A stretch of DNA of 64,000 bases from Microbacterium jejuense (GTDB lineage: Bacteria; Actinomycetota; Actinomycetes; Actinomycetales; Microbacteriaceae). Location: assembly GCF_019511665.1 (NCBI RefSeq), contig NZ_JAEUAW010000010.1:62001-126000 (forward strand), in the 5' to 3' direction. The stretch's first letter is position 1. Each line of letters starts with the position of its first letter. A program made the translations under genes and the position numbers. This document shows positions 28,151-36,344 of the stretch, one piece after another. Below the pieces are notes generated by a model that saw only the letters and a list, made by a program, of their open reading frames with translations, did no database searches and was not told the origin of the DNA.

Positions 28151-28654
28151 TCAGCCCACCTTGTGCAGCCACACGACGGGGGCGTCGTCGCTGGCGTGGC
28201 GGAACGGCTCGAGCTCCTCGTCCCACGCCGAGCCGAGCGCGACCTGCAGCTCGCGGCCGAGCTCGAGCGGATCGTTGCCCGCGATCTCCATGGCGTACCG
28301 GATGCGGTCCTCGCCGATGACCACGTTGCCCGCGGTGTCTGTCTGTGCGTAGTGGATGCCGAGGCCCGGTGTGTGAAGCCAGCGACCGCCGTCACTGCGG
28401 GGCGTGGGATCTTCGGTGACCTCGAAGCGCAGATGCTCCCAACCGCGGATCGCTGTGGCGAGGGCGGCGCCGGTACCGGCCGCCCCCTCCCAGTAGAACT
28501 CGGCACGACGGCTGCCGGCGAGGACAGGCTGGTCGGCCCAGTCGAAGCTCACCGCGCGGCCGAGGGCACGGCCCACTGCCCACTCCAGGTGGGGGCACAA
28601 CGCTCGTGGCGCGGAGTGGATGAAGATCACCCCACGCGCCTGTGTTGTCGCCAT
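28151..28654 (-). CDS. DUF3145 family protein
   Basis: A 167-residue soluble protein with the DUF3145 pattern: RGVIFIHSAPRALCPHLEWAVG at the start, a Trp-containing central section (FDWADQPVLAGSRRAEFYW) and the end APVVWLHKVG. It is restricted to actinobacteria and its function is unknown. GGAGAG lies just before the ATG. No partner gene is obvious; the upstream oxygenase gene is separated by a strong hairpin. Confidence 0.88.
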   Translation of the reverse strand: MATTQARGVIFIHSAPRALCPHLEWAVGRALGRAVSFDWADQPVLAGSRRAEFYWEGAAGTGAALATAIRGWEHLRFEVTEDPTPRSDGGRWLHTPGLGIHYAQTDTAGNVVIGEDRIRYAMEIAGNDPLELGRELQVALGSAWDEELEPFRHASDDAPVVWLHKVG

Positions 28655-28741
28655 GATCTCTCCGTTCGTCAGGTGCGTCTTCCCCTACGACCTGAAACGG
28701 GTTCATGGCTGCTGTTCGGTTGTGCTGCCGCCATTATCGCC

Positions 28742-28785
28742 GAGAGGGCGGGGGAATCACAAGACTGTGATTCCCCCGCCCTCTC
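28742..28785. terminator. Terminator of the oxygenase gene
   Basis: A 20-bp perfect stem (28742-28761 with 28766-28785) with a 4-nt loop, the longest hairpin in the window. It separates the 28804-29577 gene from DUF3145. Confidence 0.85.
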
Positions 28786-28803
28786 AGAACGGGGTGCGGA
28801 GGC

Positions 28804-29577
28804 TCAGGCCTCGCTCATGGCCTGGACCTCGGCCTTGCCCTTGGCGGCGTAGTAGGCGGCGCGAGCGGCGTCACGTCGCGCCTGCTCGGCCTGGCCCGCG
28901 TCGAGCACTTCCTGCGCGACCTCGAACTGCGGCGCGGTCGGCACACCGTGGTACTTCTCGATGTAGGCGTCCAGCTCGGGGCCGGACTCCCACGAGGTGA
29001 TGAGGCAGTAGCGGGGCTCGGTGCCGTCGTGGTGCACGGCGTGCCACAGACGCTGCGTGTCGACGATGAGCTGGGCGCCGGCGGGCAGCGCCACGCGGTA
29101 CTCGATGCTCGGGTCCGTGCGGTTCTCACGCAGCACGAAGTAGCTGTTCTTGTCGTCGGTGAGGTTGAAGAAGCCGCGCACGACCCAGCCGGTGCCGTCG
29201 GGGTTGAGGCGGTTGTTATCGTCCTGGTGCAGGTTGTACAGCGCGTCGGCGTACGAGTTCGGCTGCAGCTCGATGATGCGGCAGCGGCCCACGTTGGCGC
29301 CGGGCTCCTGCGCGCGACGCGTCAGCGTCGGGGCCTTCTCGGTCTGCTCGGGGATCCAGACGCCGTCCTTGTCGGTACGCGGCGGCGTGTGGTTCCAGAA
29401 GCCGTTGCACTCGATCTCGCCCTTGGCCGAGGCCAGCGGTGCGAAGCGGGTGTCACCCGACGACTTCCAGTCGACGTACTCGATCGACAGCCACTCCTGC
29501 GGGTCGATCTCCTCGTTGTAGGAGTCGAGCACCACGAAGCCGGTCTCATCGAGAGCGGCGGACTTGATGTAACCCAT
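28804..29577 (-). CDS. Putative Fe(II)/2-oxoglutarate dioxygenase-like protein
   Basis: I do not recognise a named family. The 257-residue protein has HxD at H117-D119 (NLHQDD), a distal histidine H179 (LWHAVHH) and R189 ten residues later. That is the iron and 2-oxoglutarate binding pattern of the double-stranded beta-helix oxygenases. Surrounding strands (WVVRGFFNLTDDKNSYFVL, RYCLITSW) fit. The C-terminal 45 residues form an Ala-rich helix. No signal peptide, so cytoplasmic. A DtxR/IdeR-like palindrome lies about 50 nt upstream. Substrate unknown. GAAAGG is 11 nt before the ATG. A cupin without oxygenase activity is the main alternative. Confidence 0.6.
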   Translation of the reverse strand: MGYIKSAALDETGFVVLDSYNEEIDPQEWLSIEYVDWKSSGDTRFAPLASAKGEIECNGFWNHTPPRTDKDGVWIPEQTEKAPTLTRRAQEPGANVGRCRIIELQPNSYADALYNLHQDDNNRLNPDGTGWVVRGFFNLTDDKNSYFVLRENRTDPSIEYRVALPAGAQLIVDTQRLWHAVHHDGTEPRYCLITSWESGPELDAYIEKYHGVPTAPQFEVAQEVLDAGQAEQARRDAARAAYYAAKGKAEVQAMSEA

Positions 29578-29624
29578 GACGAATCATGCCTTTCGGTCAG
29601 TGAGCCAGCACGTTTTAACAGGCT

Positions 29625-29643
29625 CAACTTAGGCAAGCCTACA
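29625..29643 (-). promoter_or_regulatory. Candidate iron box (DtxR/IdeR type) over a -10 element
   Basis: The core TAGGC-AA-GCCTA (29630-29641) is a perfect inverted repeat. On the minus strand GTAGGCTTGCCTAAGTTGA matches the 19-bp DtxR consensus at 13 positions. It overlaps TAGGCT (29636-29641), the common -10 of this genome, so part of the match may be promoter sequence. No regulator gene is in the window. Confidence 0.45.
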
Positions 29644-29726
29644 TCGGGCTCTTCGGGGGCTCCGGTGGCCCGGCCGTGAATAACCGGAGGCCGCCCGTCG
29701 CCCGGCTCGCCGCGGCGCCGGCCTCC

Positions 29727-29732
29727 TAGACT
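29727..29732 (+). promoter_or_regulatory. -10 element of the DUF262 gene
   Basis: TAGACT, 9 nt before the ATG at 29742, giving a leader of 2-3 nt at most. Confidence 0.45.
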
Positions 29733-29741
29733 GGAACGGCT

Positions 29742-31748
29742 ATGGTCACTGCCACGAACGTCGACGCAACTGCTGTCAACACGGTCGGGTGGCTGTCAGC
29801 CGCGGACTGGACGATCGTCGTCCCGGTCTATCAGCGGCAGTACCGGTGGGACATCGGCGGGTGCGAGCAGCTCCTGGCCGACATCCGCGCGGTGGCAGAC
29901 CTCGACGACCGTCACATGCACTTCATCGGGTCCATCCTCTCGTCGGCCAGCGGTGAAGGTCCGGACGCCGAGCTCGTGCTGATCGACGGTCAGCAGCGGA
30001 CGACGACACTGATGCTGCTCGTGGCGGCGCTGCACCACACGGTGCGTGAGTCCGACCCCGCCCTCGCGGACGAGCTGCAGCGGGTGCTCGTCCACTCGCA
30101 TGACGCGACGCGCACCAAGCTGCGCCCGCACCGCGCGTGGGCCTCCGTCTTCGAACGGGTCGTCCTCGACCTGCCCCTCCCGCCCGGCGAGCAGCGCGAT
30201 TCGCGGTTCGACGACAACTACGCGTTCTTCCGCAGTCAGATCAGCGTCGACGAGGCAGCCCACATCTGGCGCGGTCTGCAGAAGCTCGAGCACGTCGCGA
30301 TCACCCTCGGCGCGGGAGCGAACGCGCAGCAGATCTTCGAGAGCCTCAACTCCACCGGCGAGCCGCTGCGCGACCACGAGCTCATCCACAACTACGTGCT
30401 GATGGGGCTCACGCACGCCGAGCAGCGAGAGGTCGAGTCCGACTACTGGCAGCCGATCGAGCAGAACACGGGTGACGCGATCGCCGAGTTCTGGCGCCAG
30501 TACCTCGTCATGCGCGCGGGCCGCGAGGTGACCGTCGTGGGCGGACGCGGCGTGTACGACGCGTTCCGCGCCGAATTCCCGCGGCTCGAGTTCGCCGACC
30601 TCATCGCGCACGCCGACGAATGGCGCGCGTTCTCGCGTGTGTACCGCGTGCTGCTGCATCCGGATGAGGCGACGGATGCCGTCCTCGCGCGCCACCTCGG
30701 CTACCTCAGCACGTTCGGCTCGGGCATGTATCCTCTCGTGATGCGGGCCTACCGCGACTACGAGCTCCGCGCGATCGGGCGCGACGAGCTGATCGAGACC
30801 CTCGAGATGGTGCAGTCCCTGCTCGCCCGTCGATCGGTGGTCGGGACCGGGACCGACCGGCTCGTGGCGCGCCTGTGCCGCGCGCGCGAACAGGGGCCTG
30901 CGGCGCTCGTGTCGGCGATCTCGCGGATCACGCCGTCCGACGAGCGCGTCGCGGTCGCGCTCAAGTACTCCGAGCTCCCGCACGCCGCCTACCTCCTGGG
31001 CCGGATCGCCGGGGTCGACGACGTCTCGTCCCTGGACGTGGAGCACATCTTCCCGCTCGCGCCCGGGGACGGCTGGTCGGGCGACGGCGTGCGCGAGTGG
31101 TCGTCGTACAGCGACGACGAGCAGAACAGCCATCGCGCCCTCGCGAAGACCATCGGCAACCTGACCGTGCTCGAGGAGGACCTCGCGCTGCGCGCCTTCG
31201 ACCGTTCGTTCCCCGAGAAACGCGAGCTCTACGCACGCAGCGCGGTGCCGATCACGGCCGACCTCGCTGCTCTGCCGTCGTGGGGCACGGCGGCGATCGC
31301 CGAGCGTTCGGCCCGGCTCACCGAGCGGTTCGTGCAGGTGTGGCGCCGCCCCGGCGGTCCGGCCATCGACGACGACGGGCTCACCCCGATCCTGGACGCC
31401 GTGCGCCGTCGCGGCTGGCCGGCCGGCTGGCACCGGGAGTGGTCGTACGTGGAGTACTGCGGCGAGCACTGGGAGGTGCCCGACGTCAAGTACCTCTTCA
31501 ACCGCGTCTTCAAGCGCCTGTGGGCGGACGCACGGGAGGCCGTCGTCGCGTACAGCGCACGACGAGGCGGACCGGTGTACACCGCGCAGTCGTGGAACGG
31601 TCAGTGGGACCGCCTCGACGACGAGCACTCGCTCTACATGGGGTGGGACTCCAGCTACATGCTGGCCGCCGTCCAGGGGGTGCTCGAAGAGGCCGGTCTC
31701 GCGCCCGAGGTCTTCGTGAAGTACTCGTACATCGGCGCCGCGATGTGA
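29742..31748 (+). CDS. DUF262/DUF1524 fusion, GmrSD-like putative type IV restriction nuclease
   Basis: A 668-residue protein. The N-terminal DUF262 (ParB-like nucleotide-binding) domain has VYQRQYRW and DGQQRTTTL (82-90). The C-terminal DUF1524 has an HNH-type core with H435 in DVEHIFPL and N473 in IGNLTVLEEDLALRAF, followed by FPEKRELY. This is the domain order of single-chain GmrSD enzymes, which cut DNA with modified cytosines in an NTP-dependent way. After about residue 530 there is an extra Trp-rich domain (WSYVEYCGEHWEVPD, WNGQWDRLDDEHSLYMGWD) that I cannot assign. It stands alone with its own promoter. Anti-phage function is inference from family. Confidence 0.82.
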   Translation: MVTATNVDATAVNTVGWLSAADWTIVVPVYQRQYRWDIGGCEQLLADIRAVADLDDRHMHFIGSILSSASGEGPDAELVLIDGQQRTTTLMLLVAALHHTVRESDPALADELQRVLVHSHDATRTKLRPHRAWASVFERVVLDLPLPPGEQRDSRFDDNYAFFRSQISVDEAAHIWRGLQKLEHVAITLGAGANAQQIFESLNSTGEPLRDHELIHNYVLMGLTHAEQREVESDYWQPIEQNTGDAIAEFWRQYLVMRAGREVTVVGGRGVYDAFRAEFPRLEFADLIAHADEWRAFSRVYRVLLHPDEATDAVLARHLGYLSTFGSGMYPLVMRAYRDYELRAIGRDELIETLEMVQSLLARRSVVGTGTDRLVARLCRAREQGPAALVSAISRITPSDERVAVALKYSELPHAAYLLGRIAGVDDVSSLDVEHIFPLAPGDGWSGDGVREWSSYSDDEQNSHRALAKTIGNLTVLEEDLALRAFDRSFPEKRELYARSAVPITADLAALPSWGTAAIAERSARLTERFVQVWRRPGGPAIDDDGLTPILDAVRRRGWPAGWHREWSYVEYCGEHWEVPDVKYLFNRVFKRLWADAREAVVAYSARRGGPVYTAQSWNGQWDRLDDEHSLYMGWDSSYMLAAVQGVLEEAGLAPEVFVKYSYIGAAM

Positions 31749-31752
31749 GAGA

Positions 31753-31786
31753 GGGAGTGGATGCCGGGCCCCCGGCATCCACTCCC
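31753..31786. terminator. Bidirectional terminator between the DUF262 and PTS genes
   Basis: A 14-bp perfect stem (31753-31766 with 31773-31786), 6-nt loop, starting 5 bp after the DUF262 stop in a convergent gap. It contains GGATGCC/GGCATCC as its upper stem. Confidence 0.8.
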
Positions 31787-31820
31787 CCTCTGTCGTTCGG
31801 ACTACTCGAACGCCACAGTT

Positions 31821-33758
31821 CTACTCGAAAGCGACAGTGGCGTTCTCGTTGTTGAGGACGATCACCGGAGTGATCGCGGGGTGGCCGGCCGCCTGGATCT
31901 TCGCGAGGTCGAAGCGCAGCAGCGGGGTGCCCGCCGTGACCTTCTGCCCCTTCTCGACCAGGGTCTGGAAGCCGTCGCCCTTCATGTTGACGGTGTCGAT
32001 GCCGACGTGGATGAGCAGCTCGGTGCCGTCTTCGAGCACGAGGGCCACGGCGTGGCTCGTGTCGAAGGTCGCGCCGATGGTGCCGTCCGCGGGGGCGACG
32101 ACCGTGTCGCCCGTCGGCTCGATCGCGAGACCCGGGCCCATGATCCCCTGCGCGAACGTGGCGTCGGGCACCTTCGAGAGCGGCACGACCCTGCCGGTCA
32201 GCGGCTGGCGCAGCGTCACCGTCGCCGTGGCGGTGTCGGTCAGCACCGCAGTGCTTCCCGACGCGGGCTCGACGGCGGGCTCGGGCGTGGCGCCCTGCGG
32301 CGCCTCGGCCTGCCCGTTCATGATCGCCTCCATGGCGTCCTTCACGAACTGCACGTTCGTGCCGTAGACGACCTGCACGGACTTGCCGCCGGGCTTCATC
32401 GTCCCGGCCGCGCCGGCGCGCTTGAGGGCGGCGTCGTCGACCTTGCTGACGTCGTCGACCTCGAGCCGCAGGCGGGTGGCGCAGTTCTCCAGGTCCGTGA
32501 TGTTCTCCTTGCCGCCGAGGGCGGTGAGGAACCGGCCGGCCGTCACGAGGTACTTGTCGTCGGTCGACGAGGTGTCGTACTCGGTGCCCTGAGACAGGGT
32601 GTCGTCGTCCTCTCGGCCCGGCGTCTTCAGGTTGAACCGCTTGATGAGGAAGTAGAACACCCCGAAGTAGATGAAGAACCAGAACACGCCCATCACCGGG
32701 ATGAGCCACGGGTTCTGCGCCATGGGGTTCATCCACCCGAGCACGAGGTCGATGAAGCCGCCGGAGAATCCGAAGCCCATGCGCACCGGCAGGATCTGGC
32801 TGATCGCCATCGAGATGCCGGTGAACACGGCGTGGACCACGTACAGCAGCGGGGCGACGAACATGAAGGCGAACTCGAGCGGCTCGGTCACGCCGACGAA
32901 GAACGACGAGATCGCGCCGCCCAGCAGGATGCCGTACGCGATCTTCTTCTTCGTCGTCTTGGCCGTGAGGTACATCGCCAGCGCCGCGCCGGGGAGGCCG
33001 AACATCATGACCGGGAAGAAGCCGGTCATGTACTGACCCGTCACCCCGTACGTGCCCTCTCCCGCCAGGAAGTTGTTGAGGTCGTTGATGCCGGCGACGT
33101 CGAACCAGAACACCGAGTTGAGCGCGTGATGCAGGCCGACCGGGATCAGCAGGCGGTTGAGGAAGCCGTAGATGCCCGTGCCGAACGGTCCGAGCGTCAC
33201 GATCCACTCGCCGAACGTGACGAGGCCGGTGTACACGAACGGCCACACGAAGAACAGCACGATCGCGACCACCAGCGAGAAGCCGGCGGTGACGATGGCG
33301 ACCGAGCGCTTGCCCGAGAAGAACGACAGGGCGTCGGGCAGGCGGGTGTCCTTGAACTTGTTGTAGCAGTAGGCGCCGATGAGGCCGCAGATGATGCCGA
33401 CGAACACGTTCTGCACCTTGAGGAACGCCGGGTCGACCTCGTTCACGTCGCCCGCGCCCGTGAACAGCATGACGGTCTCGGGCTTGAGCAGCGTGGTGAC
33501 CGTCAGCCACGAGACCAGGCCCGCCAGCGCCGAGGTGCCGTCGGACTTGTTCGCCATGCCGATCGAGATGCCGACCGCGAACAGCAGCGCCATGTTGTCG
33601 AGCAGGGCGCCACCGGCGGCGCCCAGGAACGCCGAGAAGATGTTCGCGCCGCCCGTGGCGCTGCTGATCCAGTAGCTGATGCCTGACAGGATCGCGGCGA
33701 CCGGCAGCACAGCCACCGGGAGCATGATCGATCTGCCGAGCCTCTGCAGGAACTTCAT
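31821..33758 (-). CDS. PTS sugar transporter EIICBA (glucose/N-acetylglucosamine family)
   Basis: Imports and phosphorylates a hexose or GlcNAc using phosphate from HPr. The 645-residue protein starts with about ten membrane segments of EIIC (residues 1-375), including the FNLKTPGRED boundary. EIIB follows with phosphocysteine C426 in NCATRLRLEV, then EIIA with phosphohistidine H584 in LIHVGIDTVNMKG. C-B-A order is that of NagE, but EIIC alone does not settle glucose against GlcNAc. ATG 33758 is used because GGAGG lies 5-6 nt upstream; an in-frame ATG at 33770 contains that site. Confidence 0.92.
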   Translation of the reverse strand: MKFLQRLGRSIMLPVAVLPVAAILSGISYWISSATGGANIFSAFLGAAGGALLDNMALLFAVGISIGMANKSDGTSALAGLVSWLTVTTLLKPETVMLFTGAGDVNEVDPAFLKVQNVFVGIICGLIGAYCYNKFKDTRLPDALSFFSGKRSVAIVTAGFSLVVAIVLFFVWPFVYTGLVTFGEWIVTLGPFGTGIYGFLNRLLIPVGLHHALNSVFWFDVAGINDLNNFLAGEGTYGVTGQYMTGFFPVMMFGLPGAALAMYLTAKTTKKKIAYGILLGGAISSFFVGVTEPLEFAFMFVAPLLYVVHAVFTGISMAISQILPVRMGFGFSGGFIDLVLGWMNPMAQNPWLIPVMGVFWFFIYFGVFYFLIKRFNLKTPGREDDDTLSQGTEYDTSSTDDKYLVTAGRFLTALGGKENITDLENCATRLRLEVDDVSKVDDAALKRAGAAGTMKPGGKSVQVVYGTNVQFVKDAMEAIMNGQAEAPQGATPEPAVEPASGSTAVLTDTATATVTLRQPLTGRVVPLSKVPDATFAQGIMGPGLAIEPTGDTVVAPADGTIGATFDTSHAVALVLEDGTELLIHVGIDTVNMKGDGFQTLVEKGQKVTAGTPLLRFDLAKIQAAGHPAITPVIVLNNENATVAFE

Positions 33759-33885
33759 TGTTGCCTCCATCGAGGAGTCAGGGACAGGTTGCTGTCGATG
33801 ACGCTACAGCCAACGGAGGGACGAAGTCAGTAGCAGTCCCCCCGAAAGTTAGGGGACTGAACGAAATGGTTCCGACAAAGACGCC

Positions 33886-33916
33886 GGACGCCGCTGTCCG
33901 AAGAGCAGCGGCGTCC
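33886..33916. terminator. Terminator of tRNA (CAT)
   Basis: An 11-bp perfect stem (33886-33896 with 33906-33916), 9-nt loop, just past the tRNA 3' end on the minus strand. Confidence 0.65.
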
Positions 33917-33923
33917 GTATCGG

Positions 33924-33997
33924 TAGGGCGGGTGGGACTTGAACCCACGATCGTCGGGTTATGAGCCCGCTGCCTTGACCAGCTTGGCCACCGCCCC
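33924..33997 (-). tRNA. tRNA with anticodon CAT (elongator Met or Ile2)
   Basis: A 74-nt cloverleaf. The acceptor GGGGCGG pairs with CCGCCCT (first pair G-U). The anticodon loop is CTCATAA, and the T arm is GTGGG-TTCAAGT-CCCAC. The C1-A72 mismatch of initiators is absent. CAT can be read as AUG or, with lysidine, as AUA; the sequence alone does not decide. CCA is not encoded. Confidence 0.93.
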
Positions 33998-34017
33998 GCA
34001 CGCCTGCGTGCGTCTCG

Positions 34018-34023
34018 AGCCTA
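34018..34023 (-). promoter_or_regulatory. -10 element of tRNA (CAT), fused to the DMT stop codon
   Basis: TAGGCT on the minus strand; its TAG is the stop codon of the 34021-35115 gene. The mature tRNA begins 20 nt downstream. Confidence 0.45.
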
Positions 34024-35115
34024 GCGTTTGCGGCGGTCGGGGTCGTCTGCGGGATCCTTGACCCGCGGCTCGGGCCACACCTTCGACACGGCCTCGGTGA
34101 CCTTGACCGACCCGGTGCGCGGGTGGGCGGCATCCGCCGGTCCGCCGTGGCTGCCGCGCTGGATCGGCAGCTCCTGGCTGTCGCTCACGACCTGCGGGTG
34201 ATGGCGGGCGAGCTGGAACACGCCCCACACCGCGATCGCGCCGACGACGCCGAACGAGATGAACACCCACAGCGGGGCGCCGGCAGCCTCCTGCAGGATC
34301 GTGAGGCCGATGATGATGGCGACGATCGGATCCACGACCGTCAGCCCCGCCACGACGAGGTCGGGCGGACCCGAGGCGTAGGCGCTCTGCACGAAGTACG
34401 CCCCGACGATGGCGGCCACCAGGAGCGCGCCGAGACACGTGAAGGTCAGCCAATCGAAGTCGGAGGCCTTGATGCGCTCGATGATCACCTTCGCCAGCGT
34501 CGCGACGAAGCCGTAGAGCACGCCGGCGGCGATGATGTAGAACAGCGGCCCGATCCGCTTGCGCAGCCAGATCCACAGTCCGGTGAAGACGATGGCGACG
34601 ATCGCCAGCAGCACCAGGATCGTGATCAGCTCGGTGTTCGACACCGGCTTCTCGGTCGCGAAGAGCGCGGCGATCGCCACGAACACGAAGATGCCGCCGA
34701 CGCACGCGCTGATCGCGATCAGCGACCGCTTCGTCGGCTTGTGCCCGCTGATCTGCGCATTCAGCAGCGTCGTGATCACGAGCGCGATCGCGCCGAGCGG
34801 CTGCACCACGATGAGGGGTGCGAAGGCCAGCGCCGACAGCTGGCACACGATCGCCAGGCCCAGCATGACGGTGCCGATCACCCACGACGGACGGGCGAGC
34901 AAGCGCAGCAGATGGCTGAACTCGAGGCCGCTGCTGCCGGAGGAGCCGGTGAGCCGCTCGACCTTCGTCACGCCGCGGTGCTGGTACTGCGCGCCGAAGG
35001 ACATGAACACCGCGCCGAGCAGCGCCAGCGGGATGCCGATGAGGATTCCGGGGTTCTGGAAGGCGCCGACGAGCTGATCGCCGACGTCCCCGAGCTCATC
35101 CGCAGTCCACACCAC
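34021..35115 (-). CDS. DMT superfamily transporter (EamA/NIPA-like)
   Basis: A 364-residue membrane protein with about nine to ten hydrophobic helices, beginning ILIGIPLALLGAVFMSFGAQYQHRGV and with an internal VVDPIVAIIIGLTILQEAAG repeat end, typical of DMT transporters. A hydrophilic tail of about 60 residues is basic. Substrate unknown. The GTG at 35115 is favoured by a TAGTGT -10 box 6 nt upstream. Divergent from def, with the two -10 boxes 18 bp apart. Confidence 0.82.
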   Translation of the reverse strand: MVWTADELGDVGDQLVGAFQNPGILIGIPLALLGAVFMSFGAQYQHRGVTKVERLTGSSGSSGLEFSHLLRLLARPSWVIGTVMLGLAIVCQLSALAFAPLIVVQPLGAIALVITTLLNAQISGHKPTKRSLIAISACVGGIFVFVAIAALFATEKPVSNTELITILVLLAIVAIVFTGLWIWLRKRIGPLFYIIAAGVLYGFVATLAKVIIERIKASDFDWLTFTCLGALLVAAIVGAYFVQSAYASGPPDLVVAGLTVVDPIVAIIIGLTILQEAAGAPLWVFISFGVVGAIAVWGVFQLARHHPQVVSDSQELPIQRGSHGGPADAAHPRTGSVKVTEAVSKVWPEPRVKDPADDPDRRKR

Positions 35116-35121
35116 CCTTCG

Positions 35122-35127
35122 ACACTA
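35122..35127 (-). promoter_or_regulatory. -10 element of leaderless DMT gene
   Basis: TAGTGT on the minus strand, 6 nt before the GTG at 35115. Confidence 0.5.
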
Positions 35128-35145
35128 GCCGGAGGTGCCGCTCGG

Positions 35146-35151
35146 TAGGCT
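35146..35151 (+). promoter_or_regulatory. -10 element of leaderless def
   Basis: TAGGCT, 6 nt before the GTG at 35158. Confidence 0.55.
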
Positions 35152-35157
35152 CAAGGC

Positions 35158-35724
35158 GTGGCTGTTCTTCCGATTCGCATCATGGGCGACCCCGTCCTGC
35201 ACTCCCCCGCGTCGCCGGTCGGCGAGATCACGGACGAGATCCGGACGCTCGTCGCCGACATGTTCGAGACGATGGATGCCGCACCCGGCGTGGGCCTGGC
35301 CGCTCCGCAGGTGGGCGTGCCGCTGCGGATCTACACGTACACGTACGCCGACGACGACGGCAACCCGTGGCGCGGCGTGATCATCAACCCCGAGCTCTGG
35401 ATGCGCCCGACCGAGCCGGGTGCCCCCGATCCCGACGACGAGTCCGAGGGCTGTCTGTCCTTCCCTGGCGAGCGCTTCCCGCTGCGCCGCTCGGACGAGG
35501 TGCTCGTGACCGGCATCGATCTGGAGGGCGAGCCCGTGCGCATCCAGGTCGACGGCTGGCGCGCCCGGATCATGCAGCACGAGTTCGACCATCTCGACGG
35601 GATCCTCTATGTCGACCGCCTCGACGACGGCGACTGGAAGACCGTCCAGAAGATCGCGCGCAAGCGCGGCTGGGGTCGGCCCGGCAGCGCCTGGACGCCG
35701 GGGATCGACGACCTCGAGGCCTGA
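35158..35724 (+). CDS. def: Peptide deformylase
   Basis: Metalloenzyme that removes the N-formyl group from new proteins. The 188-residue protein has all three motifs: GVGLAAPQVG, EGCLSF (metal-binding Cys) and QHEFDHLDG (two metal His and catalytic Glu). The GTG start at 35158 follows TAGGCT by 6 nt. It is a single-gene unit; the copper-type operator of the next operon begins 16 bp after its stop. Confidence 0.95.
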   Translation: MAVLPIRIMGDPVLHSPASPVGEITDEIRTLVADMFETMDAAPGVGLAAPQVGVPLRIYTYTYADDDGNPWRGVIINPELWMRPTEPGAPDPDDESEGCLSFPGERFPLRRSDEVLVTGIDLEGEPVRIQVDGWRARIMQHEFDHLDGILYVDRLDDGDWKTVQKIARKRGWGRPGSAWTPGIDDLEA

Positions 35725-35740
35725 TCCCACCGCCCGCTCG

Positions 35741-35767
35741 ATACCCTGCCGGGGTATGTCGTAGAGT
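35741..35767 (+). promoter_or_regulatory. CsoR-like operator and -10 element of the DUF6153-DUF305 operon
   Basis: ATACCCTGCCGGGGTAT at 35741-35757 is a near-perfect palindrome of the type bound by CsoR copper-sensing repressors (ATACCC-n-GGGTAT). TAGAGT at 35762-35767 is the -10, so the operator fills the promoter spacer. No csoR gene is in the window. Confidence 0.6.
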
Positions 35768-35808
35768 GGTGCGCACGCAGGACCGTGCGCGCAGCGGGAG
35801 GAGAGTGG

Positions 35809-36261
35809 ATGCCGCATCCCCACGTCCTCCTTCGGCCACGGCTCGCGCCGCTCGTCGTGCGTCTCGCACTGGCCGCCGCCATCATCGCCGGGCTGTTGGG
35901 CATGCACGTCATGATGACGCCGAGCGCACACGCGGCCCATGCCACCTCGGCAGCGGCACCGGCGGCCGTCGCCGAGCGGTCCGACGCCTCGCACCATGAC
36001 GCGGCGTCGGCCGTGACGCCGAACGCGGCCGCGGACGCGACGGTGCCCGCGCACGAACTGGGCCCGCGCGGCACATCCGCCGGGTGGGCCGTCGCCTGCG
36101 TCCTGGCGCTGCTGCTGACCGTGCTCGTCGCCGCGCGCCCGCTCGGATGGTGGCCGACGTCGCGCCGCGCACCCGTGTGGACGGCGGCGGGCCGCGCCGC
36201 GCGGTGCCTCGGACCGCGGCATCCCTCGTCCCTCATCGCCCTCTGCATCAGTCGGACCTGA
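35809..36261 (+). CDS. Small membrane protein, DUF6153-like
   Basis: A 150-residue protein with an N-terminal helix (LVVRLALAAAIIAGLLGMHVMMT) that may be a signal anchor. An external Ala/His-rich loop with ASHHD follows, then a second helix (GWAVACVLALLLTVLVAA) and a basic tail. This fits the actinobacterial DUF6153 type, usually found beside DUF305 genes and copper functions. The ATG at 35809 has AGGAG five bases upstream. First gene of a two-gene operon behind a CsoR-like site; a role in copper handling is inference. Confidence 0.65.
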   Translation: MPHPHVLLRPRLAPLVVRLALAAAIIAGLLGMHVMMTPSAHAAHATSAAAPAAVAERSDASHHDAASAVTPNAAADATVPAHELGPRGTSAGWAVACVLALLLTVLVAARPLGWWPTSRRAPVWTAAGRAARCLGPRHPSSLIALCISRT

Positions 36262-36344
36262 TGCGGCCCCCGCCCGGCACATCGCCGGGCCAGGCGCCGC
36301 CGCGCATCCGCGCGGACATCAGACACCGAATGGAAGAGAGACCG

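Noticed and set aside
33771-33885. Possible antiterminator (RAT) or DasR site before the PTS gene
   Set aside because: I could find neither a RAT-like imperfect hairpin followed by a terminator nor a DasR palindrome in the gap.
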